From NCBI GenBank assembly GCA_019352115.1, contig JABBNW010000016.1, forward strand, positions 1 through 35,569: DNA of 35,569 nt, read 5' to 3'. Below the pieces are notes generated by a model. The model was given only the letters and a program-made list of their open reading frames with translations, searched no databases and was not told where the DNA came from. The position numbers and the translations under genes are program-made. Shown here one piece after another: positions 16,587-23,612 of the stretch (its first letter is position 1; each line of letters starts with the position of its first letter). This DNA is from Pseudomonadota bacterium (GTDB lineage: Bacteria > Pseudomonadota > Alphaproteobacteria > Acetobacterales > Acetobacteraceae).

Positions 16587-18011
16587 ATGCGCAATACCGA
16601 AACGATCTGGCAACTGGTCGACGCCAAGGCGGACCCGTTCACCGAACTCAGCGACCGCGTCTGGGGTATGCCCGAGCTCGCCTACGACGAACACCGTTCC
16701 TGTGCCGAACACAAGGCCATGCTGGACGAGCAAGGCTTCCGCATCACCACCGACATCGCCGGCATCCCCACCGCGCTGATGGGCGAGGCCGGCGCGGGCG
16801 GCCCGGTGATCGCCATCCTCGGCGAATACGACGCGCTCCCCGGACTCAGCCAGGAAGCCGGCATTGCCGAACATCGCCCGCTGCCGGGCGAGGGCTTCGG
16901 CCACGGCTGCGGGCACAACCTGCTCGGATCGGCGTCTCTGCTCGCCGCCACCGCGGTGAAGGACTGGCTGGCGGCGTCGGGCCTGCCCGGCCGCGTGCGC
17001 TACTACGGCTGCCCGGCCGAGGAGGGCGGCGCGGCCAAGGGCTTCATGGTCCGCGCCGGCGCGTTCGATGATGTGGACATCGCGATCTCCTGGCACCCGG
17101 CGGCGTTCTGGGGCGTGAACGAGCCGCGCTCGCTCGCCAACACCCGCATCGATTTCACCTTCACCGGCCGCGCGTCGCACGCCGCGTCCGCGCCGCATCT
17201 CGGCCGCTCCGCGCTCGACGCGGTGGAATTGATGAGTGTCGGCGTGAACTACATGCGCGAGCACATGCCCTCCGACGCGCGCATCCATTCCGCGATTCTG
17301 GACGCGGGCGGGATCGCGCCCAACGTGGTGCAGGCGCGCGCCAAGGTGCGCTACCTGATCCGCGCGCGCGACCTGCCGGAACTTACGCCCCTGGTCGCGC
17401 GGGTGCGCAAGGTCGCGGACGGCGCGGCGTTGATGACGGAGACGACGGTGGAGGCGCGGGTGATCAGCGCCGTGTCCAACCTGCTCGGCAACGATCCACT
17501 GGAACGCGCGCTGCACGCCAACCTCGACCGCCTCGGCCCGCCGCCGTTCGACACGGCCGATCGCGAGTTCGCAGCACGGATCCAGGCCACGCTCAGCGCG
17601 CAGGACATCGCCAGCGCCTTCCGCCGCGCCGGCGTGCCGCTGCGCCGGGATGTCGCCTTGTGCGACCTCGTCGTGCCGCTCGATGCGCCGGCGGAACCGA
17701 TGGTAGGCTCGACCGATGTCGGCGACGTGAGCTGGAAGGTGCCGACGGTACAGGCGCGCGGTGCCACCTACGCGATCGGCACGCCGGGCCATTCCTGGCA
17801 GCTCACCGCGCAGGGCAAGATGCCGGCGGCGCACAAGGGGATGGTCCACGTCGCCAAGGCGATGGCGGCGACCGCGGTCGATGTGCTGACCGATCCGGCG
17901 CTGGTCGCGCGCGCCAAGACCGACCACGCCGACCGGCTCGCCGTCACGCCCTATGTGTGTCCGTTGCCGGAGGAGATCGATCCGCCGATCGACATGTCGC
18001 GCGCGGCGTAG
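16587..18011 (+). CDS. M20 family amidohydrolase, AbgB-like (aminobenzoyl-glutamate utilisation)
   Basis: A 474-residue M20D amidohydrolase most like AbgB, a subunit of p-aminobenzoyl-glutamate hydrolase. Seen: GEYDALPGLSQEAG (about 92-105), GHGCGHNLLG with its metal-binding Cys/His, YGCPAEEGGAAKGF with the catalytic Glu, and a dimerisation domain opening LANTRIDFTFTGRASHAA. Such enzymes remove the amino acid from amide-linked conjugates. No AbgA partner is present; AbgB-like proteins often occur alone. The ATG at 16587 is preceded by GGAAAGAGA. With the upstream ArgH-like lyase it could form a catabolic pair for an amidated dicarboxylate (inference). Confidence 0.88.
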   Translation: MRNTETIWQLVDAKADPFTELSDRVWGMPELAYDEHRSCAEHKAMLDEQGFRITTDIAGIPTALMGEAGAGGPVIAILGEYDALPGLSQEAGIAEHRPLPGEGFGHGCGHNLLGSASLLAATAVKDWLAASGLPGRVRYYGCPAEEGGAAKGFMVRAGAFDDVDIAISWHPAAFWGVNEPRSLANTRIDFTFTGRASHAASAPHLGRSALDAVELMSVGVNYMREHMPSDARIHSAILDAGGIAPNVVQARAKVRYLIRARDLPELTPLVARVRKVADGAALMTETTVEARVISAVSNLLGNDPLERALHANLDRLGPPPFDTADREFAARIQATLSAQDIASAFRRAGVPLRRDVALCDLVVPLDAPAEPMVGSTDVGDVSWKVPTVQARGATYAIGTPGHSWQLTAQGKMPAAHKGMVHVAKAMAATAVDVLTDPALVARAKTDHADRLAVTPYVCPLPEEIDPPIDMSRAA

Positions 18012-18032
18012 GCGGCGGCCTGATACCCAATC

Positions 18033-18182
18033 GTGGAATGTTTGATCCATCGCCAGCAAGGCGAGGGGGCGCTGCCCCATACGCGCTACTCAGCAGGCGG
18101 TAACCTGGCCTTCTGGCAAGACGAACATGCCGCCCGGACTACGCGCCAAGGCCAGACGATCAAGGTCGAGATCGTCCGGTAA
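18033..18182 (+). CDS. Short ORF (49 aa), unknown, possible gene fragment
   Basis: A 49-residue reading from GTG 18033 to TAA 18182. It has balanced, protein-like composition, unlike the arginine/proline-rich shadows nearby: it ends HTRYSAGGNLAFWQDEHAA then RTTRQGQTIKVEIVR. A stop lies just upstream (18021) and no ribosome site is evident, so it may be the 3' end of a lost gene. I do not recognise the family. It sits in the 311-base gap between AbgB and the convergent BKACE gene; the rest of that gap (18183-18322) shows nothing I can name. Confidence 0.3.
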   Translation: MECLIHRQQGEGALPHTRYSAGGNLAFWQDEHAARTTRQGQTIKVEIVR

Positions 18183-18322
18183 GCGCGCCAGAAGGAAGGG
18201 AAATTCGTCGCCGACGCGCGATGCCACGGTTTGCATCCGCCCTTGGACTCAGATCGATTCGAGCCGAGTCACGGGCTACTTTAGCGCCTATGGGACGAAC
18301 TCCCTGGCCTTCATACGGGGGT

Positions 18323-19252
18323 TCAGAACCCGACGCGGTCGCCACCTTTCAGGTTCAGCATGGCGCGTGCTTCGGCCGGCGTCGCGATTTCCAGGCTGAG
18401 CTCTTCCAGGATGCGGCGGATCTTGGCGACTTGTTCGGCGTTCGACCTCGCGAGCTGGCCTTTGCCGATATACAGGCTGTCTTCCAGTCCGACGCGTACG
18501 TTGCCGCCCTGGATCGCGGCCATGGTGGTGAACGCCAGTTGGTGGCGTCCGGCGGCGAGGGTGGACCACACGTAGGCGTCCCCGAACAGCCGGTCCGCGG
18601 TTTCCTTCATGAACAGCAGATTTCGCGGGTCGGCGCCGATGCCGCCGAGGATACCGAAGATCGTTTGCACGAACAGCGGGGGTTCGACGATCTTATGGTC
18701 CAGGCAGTAGGCCAGGTTGTAGAGGTGGCCGACGTCGTAGCATTCGAACTCGAACTTTGTCCCGTGCGCCCGGCCGAGGCGTTCCACGATGCCTTCGACA
18801 TCCTTGAACGTGTTGCGGAAGATGAAATTGTCGGTGCGTTCCAGATAGGGTTTTTCCCACGCGTGCTTCCAGGTTTTCACCCGGTCGCCGGCGTGGGAGA
18901 TGTTGAAGTTCATGCTACCCATGTTGAGGCTGCACATCTCCGGTTTTGCGACGAGTGGCGCGGCGAGCCGGTCGTCCAGGGTCATGTTCAGGCCGCCGCC
19001 GGTCGTGATATTCACGACGGCATCGGTGCTTTGCTTGATGACCGGCAGGAAGCGCATGAAGACGGCCGGGTCGGGGGTCGGCTCGCCGGTTTGCGGGTCG
19101 CGCGCGTGCAGATGGATGATGGCCGCACCCGCTTCGGCTGCGGCGATGGAGGACTGCGCGATCTCCTCCGGCGTGATCGGCAGGAAGTCCGACATGCTGG
19201 GGGTATGGATCGCCCCGGTCACGGCGCAGCTGATGATCACTTTGTTAGCCAT
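18323..19252 (-). CDS. BKACE family beta-keto acid cleavage enzyme (DUF849)
   Basis: A 309-residue TIM-barrel enzyme of the BKACE family, whose founder Kce cleaves 3-keto-5-aminohexanoate with acetyl-CoA in lysine fermentation. The zinc motif HLHARDP (H47, H49, D52) is intact. ISCAVTGAIHTPSMS is the usual N-terminus, and GGNVRVGLEDSLYIGKG near 260-280 is the strongly conserved C-terminal block, including the catalytic Arg/Glu region. Family members act on many beta-keto acids, for example dehydrocarnitine and beta-ketoadipate-like compounds, so the substrate is open. It is on the minus strand, 30 bases downstream of the PerM gene. The start MANKVIISCA is canonical. Confidence 0.93.
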   Translation of the reverse strand: MANKVIISCAVTGAIHTPSMSDFLPITPEEIAQSSIAAAEAGAAIIHLHARDPQTGEPTPDPAVFMRFLPVIKQSTDAVVNITTGGGLNMTLDDRLAAPLVAKPEMCSLNMGSMNFNISHAGDRVKTWKHAWEKPYLERTDNFIFRNTFKDVEGIVERLGRAHGTKFEFECYDVGHLYNLAYCLDHKIVEPPLFVQTIFGILGGIGADPRNLLFMKETADRLFGDAYVWSTLAAGRHQLAFTTMAAIQGGNVRVGLEDSLYIGKGQLARSNAEQVAKIRRILEELSLEIATPAEARAMLNLKGGDRVGF

Positions 19253-19282
19253 GGTTTTGCGGTTCCCTCCGGTTGCGGGTGC

Positions 19283-21265
19283 CTACTCTGCCGCTTGTGC
19301 GGTTGGGGGGGAAGCGGGCGTCGGCGCCGGGAGGATGCGCGACTGGCCGGAGCGCGGACTGGCGTGCGGATCGCGCGCGAGTTCGCCGCAGGCGGAGGCG
19401 AGGTCTTCCAGGGTCGCGGCGGCATGGTCGGCGCCGACGGTGCTCAGCAACCGGGCGACGTCAGCCGCGGGTTCGTCCCGCGGCACCAGCCCGACGGCGA
19501 TCGGCCGGCCGGGCAGCCGGTGGCGCAGGCGGCGCAGCAGGAAGCGCAAATGCGCCGGCGTGGCCGACAGGTCGAGGTAGCACAGTGCGACCACTGCCAC
19601 GTCCTGCAAGTCGAGCGCGGCGACGCGGGCGCGGGCGGTCGCGGAGTGCGGCGCGACCTGCACGCGCAGGCCGGCCTGGCGCAACAGGTGCGCAAGCATT
19701 TCTGCCGCGCCGTCGTCGAGTGGCCCCCGCCCGGCGATGCAGAGCACGAGCGGCGGGTCCGGCGGTGCGGCGATCACCGCGCCGGCGTCCGCGGGTTCTT
19801 CGGTCGGGGCAGGCAGGGAAGCAGGCAGGGCGGTTTCGTCTTCCAGCTCGTGTACCAGGGTGACGATTGCGCTGTGGACGCGGCCGAGGTGTTCGGGCGA
19901 CAGCACGCCGCGCGCGGCGTCGGCGGTTGCGAGCTGCAATCCTTTGACCGCGATCTCGTCGTAGTAGATGGCGAGCGATTGTTCGCGCAGCGCCGCTTCG
20001 GCGTCTTCCTGCACCTCGTCGGGGTCGCCGGCGAGCAGGCGCTGGTAGAAATTCTCGATCGGCGACAGCGGCGGCCGGTTGCCGAGCAGGATCTCGATGA
20101 ATTCGAGCGACTTCACGTAGCGGCCGAGTACCACCAGGCAGACGGTGAGGGGGGTCGACAGCAGCAGTCCGATCGCGCCCCAGGCCCAGGTCCAGAAGAT
20201 GGCTGCGGCGACGACGGCGAACGGCGACAGCCCGGTGGTGCGGCCGTACAGGAACGGCTCGATCGCTTGCGAGACGATGAGTTCGGTGGCGACGAACAGG
20301 GCGACGGTCCAGATCGCCATGCTCCAGCCGGGCGAGACGGCGATGGCGAGGGCGAGCGGCAGCAGGGCGGCGAGCGGCGAGCCGACATACGGCACGAACC
20401 GCATCAGCATGGCGAGGATGCCCCACAGCAGCGGGCTCGGCACGCCGATCGCCCAGAGGCCGAGGCCGATCGCGGTGCCGAAGCTCGCGTTCACCGCGAG
20501 CAGGGCGATGTAGTAGTTGCTGAGCCGCTCGCCGATCTCGTCCATGGCGATGGTGGTGCGGTGCAGGTCGCCGGAGCCGAACACGCGGATGAGGCGATCG
20601 CGCAGGTCCTCGCGCTGTAGCAGGATGAAGATGCTGACAACGAAGACGATGGCGGCGGTGCCGAGCGGGCTGGCGATCGGCAGCAGCACCTGGCGGGCAA
20701 GGTGGAAGGCGGTGCCAAGCTGGGAGGAGCCGCCTTTGGCCTTGGGCGCCTGGGTGGGTTTCGTCGTCGTGGGGGGCTTCGCCGTCGCGGTGGGGGCCGG
20801 GTGGGGGGCGGCGGACGGATGGGTGCTCGGGGTCGGTGCGGGTGCGGGCGCGGCCGGCGTGAAGCGGTTGGAGACGGCCGCGATCTTGTCGACGACGACC
20901 CTGCGCACCGTGTCGAGCTTGTGCTCCACCGTGACCTGATAGCGCGGCACGTTGCCGGCGAGGCCGGCGATCTGGGTGCCGATCAGCCAGCCCAGCACGA
21001 GGACCAGCCCGAGCCCGATCACCGCGGCGGCCACCGCCGAGAGGGCGCGGCCAAGGTGCAGCCGCCGCAGCAGGCGCGCGAGCGGAGCGAGCAGGAAGCT
21101 GAGCAGCACCGCCAGGGTGAGTGGGATCAGCACATCGCGTGCGAGGTAGAGGCAGGCGACCACGACCACCGCGACGATGATGCCGAGCAGGGAGACGATG
21201 CGCGAGACGTCCGAGGTGGCGGCGGGCGACGGCGTCACGCGGGTTATGGCCGGGGTATCGAGCAT
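19283..21265 (-). CDS. AI-2E transporter (PerM) family permease with C-terminal extra domain
   Basis: A 660-residue protein, far longer than the usual 350 of this family. Residues about 20-120 hold three close hydrophobic segments. A long soluble loop rich in proline, alanine and threonine follows, then the second membrane half with LLQREDLRDRLIRVFG and the hallmark YVGSPLAALLPLALAI. After about residue 430 a soluble part begins; its end (from PPLVLCIAGRGPLDDGAAEML) reads as alternating beta strands and helices like a B12-binding/response-receiver fold. Family members export autoinducer-2 or other small molecules, or act as Na+/H+ antiporters. The start at 21265 was chosen because upstream codons are encoded by a tandem repeat. 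It is likely cotranscribed with BKACE. Confidence 0.85.
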   Translation of the reverse strand: MLDTPAITRVTPSPAATSDVSRIVSLLGIIVAVVVVACLYLARDVLIPLTLAVLLSFLLAPLARLLRRLHLGRALSAVAAAVIGLGLVLVLGWLIGTQIAGLAGNVPRYQVTVEHKLDTVRRVVVDKIAAVSNRFTPAAPAPAPTPSTHPSAAPHPAPTATAKPPTTTKPTQAPKAKGGSSQLGTAFHLARQVLLPIASPLGTAAIVFVVSIFILLQREDLRDRLIRVFGSGDLHRTTIAMDEIGERLSNYYIALLAVNASFGTAIGLGLWAIGVPSPLLWGILAMLMRFVPYVGSPLAALLPLALAIAVSPGWSMAIWTVALFVATELIVSQAIEPFLYGRTTGLSPFAVVAAAIFWTWAWGAIGLLLSTPLTVCLVVLGRYVKSLEFIEILLGNRPPLSPIENFYQRLLAGDPDEVQEDAEAALREQSLAIYYDEIAVKGLQLATADAARGVLSPEHLGRVHSAIVTLVHELEDETALPASLPAPTEEPADAGAVIAAPPDPPLVLCIAGRGPLDDGAAEMLAHLLRQAGLRVQVAPHSATARARVAALDLQDVAVVALCYLDLSATPAHLRFLLRRLRHRLPGRPIAVGLVPRDEPAADVARLLSTVGADHAAATLEDLASACGELARDPHASPRSGQSRILPAPTPASPPTAQAAE

Positions 21266-21389
21266 CGGCTTCTTTCGGGGTGTCCTCGCCGGGCCTGGTG
21301 CGGGTTCGACCGGGCGCGGCGAGGAAGGGGTGGCGGGACGTGACGCACGGCGTTGGAGTCTATCGGTCGCGGCCCGGGCACGCACGATC

Positions 21390-21467
21390 AAAGGATCGTG
21401 GGGGCAAAGGATCGTGGGGGCAAAGGATCGTGGGGGCAAAGGATCGCGGGGGCAAAGGATCATGGGG
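21390..21467. repeat. Tandem repeat, 16-base unit, about five copies
   Basis: Units AAAGGATCGTGGGGGC occur at 21390-21405, 21406-21421 and 21422-21437. A fourth (21438-21453) has CGC for CGT, and a partial fifth (21454-21467) has CAT. The array lies 125 bases upstream of the PerM start and 82 bases before the tRNA start, between these divergent genes. The units remain open in the PerM frame but are unlike the protein family, so they are taken as non-coding. Confidence 0.93.
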
Positions 21468-21549
21468 CGCGCGGCGGGGCGACGCGATGGGGTGGTGCGG
21501 CGGGGGGGCGGGCGCTATAGTGAACAGCCACCGGGTCGTGGTGGCGTGC

Positions 21550-21862
21550 GTCCGCGTAGCTCAGCAGGATAGAGCACAGGATTCCTTGTTGCAGAACTGG
21601 GCGTGGCGCCCGGAAACGGCGCCATGGATCCGCTCAAAGTCGGGGAAAGCTAGGGCGGGCTTCCGCCTTGCCGATCCCGAGCCAAGCCCCGGCCTGCCGG
21701 TCGGGGAAGGTGTAGAGACTGGACGGGCGGCACCTGTCGGCTTCGGCCCAGGGTGAAGGGACAGTCCAGACCACGAACGGTTCCGGAGTGCCGGGGCCGG
21801 CGGCGAAAGCCGAAGTGGGATGAATCCTGGGGTCGTGGGTTCGAATCCCGCCGCGGACACCA
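21550..21862 (+). tRNA. tRNA-Arg(CCU), split by a group I intron, CCA encoded
   Basis: Exons 21550-21586 and 21823-21862 join into a 77-base tRNA. The acceptor stem GTCCGCG (21550-21556) pairs with CGCGGAC (21852-21858), followed by discriminator A and CCA. The anticodon stem CAGGA (21577-21581) pairs with TCCTG (21825-21829). The seven-base loop TTCCTAA is formed across the splice junction, giving anticodon CCU at 34-36. The T stem GTGGG/CCCGC and loop TTCGAAT are normal. The intron enters right after the anticodon, so the gene cannot yield a functional tRNA without splicing. It decodes AGG, a rare codon in such GC-rich genomes. Group I introns at this tRNA are established for Agrobacterium. 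Confidence 0.95.
21587..21822 (+). ncRNA. Group I intron (IC3-like) in tRNA-Arg(CCU), 236 nt, no ORF
   Basis: A self-splicing ribozyme by its structure. P1 forms between exon CCU (21584-21586) and guide GGG (21599-21601), with the required U.G pair at the 5' splice site and a P1 extension GUU/AAC. P2 (21604-21612 with 21617-21624) is capped by a GAAA tetraloop (21613-21616). P7 pairs GACTG (21717-21721) with CAGTC (21762-21766) and forms the guanosine site. P9 includes CGGC-GAAA-GCCG (21801-21812) inside CCAC/GTGG. The intron ends in G, the expected omega-G. AAGGTGTAGAGACT and GGTGAA...AGTCCAG closely follow the Azoarcus tRNA-Ile intron as I remember it. There is no homing endonuclease, so mobility is not self-encoded. 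Confidence 0.93.
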
Positions 21863-21914
21863 TTTCGCTATGAAACCGCGAACGCCGAATCCTGCCGCCT
21901 CGGCGATGCGAGCC

Positions 21915-21949
21915 TCGGAAACGACTCAGGACGTGAAAAGCAATCGAAC
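21915..21949 (+). repeat. Degenerate direct repeat flanking the Crp/Fnr gene, copy A
   Basis: This 35-base segment matches 23264-23298 at 28 positions, and all seven differences are transitions. The last 11 bases, AAGCAATCGAAC less one, lie in a perfect run at the right end. The two copies are in the same orientation, one on each side of the Crp/Fnr gene. This may be a decayed duplication from an insertion, or chance in a GC-rich background; the all-transition pattern argues for common descent. Confidence 0.5.
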
Positions 21950-21953
21950 GTCT

Positions 21954-22018
21954 GAAAGAATGCCCGCTGAAATTGTTCTGGTTCTCGGGCGATTTCGGCG
22001 GCTGACGGGCATTCTTTC
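21954..22018. terminator. Long hairpin between tRNA and Crp/Fnr gene
   Basis: GAAAGAATGCCCG (21954-21966) and CGGGCATTCTTTC (22006-22018) are exact reverse complements, 39 bases apart, with inner CTGAAAT and ATTTCGG adding further near-pairing. It lies 9 bases beyond the Crp/Fnr stop and about 90 after the tRNA, between convergent genes. A bidirectional terminator is the simplest reading. The arm sequence itself gives TTCTTTC after the stem on the plus strand. Confidence 0.6.
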
Positions 22019-22026
22019 GCAAACTC

Positions 22027-23121
22027 TCAGGCGCGCGCGAACGCCGCTTCGGAGGCAGCGGGGCGGTCTGCCCGTCCTCGCGCGAACTGGCCTCCGGTCG
22101 CGGCTGTTGTCGGCGCCGGAGGATCGCGCTCGGCACCCGCCCGCCGCGCTTCGCGGGCACGGAGGGGCGCCCCCGCGGCCAGCGCCCGCAAGGTCGCCGG
22201 ATCGCGGATGGTAACGTCGGCGCCATCCCGGCGCGGGCTGGTCGTGATCGTTCCCCCCACGCGCAGGCAGGTCAGGACCCGGCAGACGGTCTCCGTGGTC
22301 AGCCCGAGGTGATCGGCGATGTCGGCGCGGCCCATGGGCAGCGCCACCCGATTCCGACCGGTGGGCGGCGCACGGGCGGTCATTTCCAGCAGGAAGCTCG
22401 CGATCCGCTCCGTCGCGGTCTTGCGGCCGAGCAACATCATGCGTTCGCGCGCCGCGCGCAGGCCGTTGGACGCGAAGCTGCGCAACCGGCGCGCGACGAC
22501 GGGATCGCGGTCGGCCAACGCCTCCACCGCCGCGCGTCGGTATCGGCGCAAGGTGGTCGGGACCACCGCCTCGGCGGTGAGATCATAGGCGTCGAGCGTG
22601 TCGAGCCCGAGCATGTCGCCGGGCAACAGGAACTCCGTCACCTGGCGCCGTCCGTCTTCCATCAGCTTGACCATGCGCACGCAGCCACCCAGAAGCCGGT
22701 AGCAGAACTCCGCCGGTTCGCCCTCGGCGTATATCGGCTGGTCCTTGTCCGCGCCGAGCATCCGGGCGCTGGAATACGCGCCCGCAAGCCGATCCTCGTC
22801 CGGCCACGGTTCGTTACGTAACCGGCCGGTTCGTTCGGACGCGGTACGCCGCTCCGGGTGGTCCGGCTTGGCCGGTTCGGCGCGCGCGTCGCTCTCGGCC
22901 GGCCTTGCTTCCCCGATGCGGACTTCTCCTGGCCTTTCGCCCCGGTCGACCGGGCCGGGAAGGCGATCGGTGGCGGCGGGCCCGGTAAAGTTCGTCAGGA
23001 TATCGGCGCCGCGGCGTCCGGCATCCGAGGCCGCAGGATCGGGCGACACCGGCGGGCCAGCCGGCCGGGGACGTCGCGCCGGGAATGCTTGGTGCGAACC
23101 CGGACAGCGGGGGTTTTTCAT
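22027..23121 (-). CDS. Crp/Fnr family transcription regulator with long disordered ends
   Basis: A 364-residue regulator. The cyclic-nucleotide-type effector domain spans about 120-205 (GEPAEFCYRLLGGCVRMVKL, then EFLLPGDMLGLD). A dimerisation helix follows, and the winged helix-turn-helix is at about 262-295, with the recognition helix in LGLTTETVCRVL, like FNR/FixK. The FNR iron-sulfur cysteine cluster is absent from the N-terminus, so it is closer to FixK. Residues 1-110 and the last 50 are charged, proline/arginine/alanine-rich and look disordered; usual family length is 220-250. The ATG at 23121 has GGAG about ten bases upstream. A later start near 110-120 is possible. Upstream is an 18-base tandem repeat. 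Confidence 0.8.
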   Translation of the reverse strand: MKNPRCPGSHQAFPARRPRPAGPPVSPDPAASDAGRRGADILTNFTGPAATDRLPGPVDRGERPGEVRIGEARPAESDARAEPAKPDHPERRTASERTGRLRNEPWPDEDRLAGAYSSARMLGADKDQPIYAEGEPAEFCYRLLGGCVRMVKLMEDGRRQVTEFLLPGDMLGLDTLDAYDLTAEAVVPTTLRRYRRAAVEALADRDPVVARRLRSFASNGLRAARERMMLLGRKTATERIASFLLEMTARAPPTGRNRVALPMGRADIADHLGLTTETVCRVLTCLRVGGTITTSPRRDGADVTIRDPATLRALAAGAPLRAREARRAGAERDPPAPTTAATGGQFARGRADRPAASEAAFARA

Positions 23122-23190
23122 GGCCGGGATCTCCGTCGTTGCGCGGCGCGTGCTGTGGTCGCAACCTTCGTGCACCCGCTGCCAGCTCTG

Positions 23191-23244
23191 CCGGTCGCGA
23201 GAGGTATGCCGGTCGCGAGAGGTATGCCGGTCGCGAGAGGTATG
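23191..23244. repeat. Tandem repeat, 18-base unit, three exact copies
   Basis: CCGGTCGCGAGAGGTATG is repeated exactly at 23191-23208, 23209-23226 and 23227-23244. The array lies 70 bases upstream of the Crp/Fnr start, in its probable leader or promoter. Because 18 is a multiple of three, all frames stay open through it and give arginine-rich readings, which I take as non-coding. Confidence 0.95.
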
Positions 23245-23263
23245 GTGGACGACGGCGTCAAGA

Positions 23264-23298
23264 TCGGAAGCGGCTTGGAGCGTGGAAAGCAATCGAAC
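23264..23298 (+). repeat. Degenerate direct repeat flanking the Crp/Fnr gene, copy B
   Basis: Partner of 21915-21949, 28 of 35 positions identical, same orientation. It lies upstream of the regulator, just after the 18-base array, and ends in AAAGCAATCGAAC. Confidence 0.5.
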
Positions 23299-23417
23299 CG
23301 GTACGAGGGCGCCCCGGCATCATTGACGGGGCTTGCAGGCATCTTTGGCGGCTCTTTGGCGCGGGCATCGGATGACGCTGCGCGGGAAACGCGGTCTGGC
23401 TTCGGGCGTGGACTCGC

Positions 23418-23567
23418 TCAGGTGCCGAAAAGTGGCTTCCGCCCCGGGGTCTTGCGCTGCGCCGGCGCATCCGTGCTGCTGGCCTGACTCGCCGATGGTT
23501 CTTGCTTCTCCGTCCTGGCCTGCTCGGATCGGTCGTCGATCTCCGGCTGCGTCTGTTCGTCGGTCAT
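23418..23567 (-). CDS. Small hydrophilic protein (49 aa), unknown
   Basis: A 49-residue reading from ATG 23567 with GGAG about six bases upstream. The N-terminal half is acidic and polar (MTDEQTQPEIDDRSEQ), and the C-terminus is basic with RKTPGRKPLFGT. It has no hydrophobic stretch and is probably disordered. It begins 46 bases after the membrane-protein gene at 23613 on the same strand, so the two may form an operon. The clear ribosome site, proper start and codon-like composition support a real gene. The family is not recognised. Confidence 0.55.
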   Translation of the reverse strand: MTDEQTQPEIDDRSEQARTEKQEPSASQASSTDAPAQRKTPGRKPLFGT

Positions 23568-23612
23568 GGTGTGCTCCGTTGCTTTATCCGCTGGATCGTC
23601 CCCAATGGATCG

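Noticed and set aside
16026-18080. 684-codon open frame on the minus strand
   Set aside because: Antisense to the lyase and the AbgB-like gene, low complexity, and it runs through the palindrome.
18221-20620. 799-codon open frame on the plus strand
   Set aside because: Antisense to BKACE and the permease, both of which have clear family motifs.
21266-21463. N-terminal extension of the PerM protein through the 16-base repeats
   Set aside because: The extra residues come from repeat DNA, and the family-like start is at 21265.
21280-21756. Open frame running through the tRNA and intron
   Set aside because: It is made of tandem-repeat and structural-RNA sequence, so it is not a homing endonuclease or any recognisable protein.
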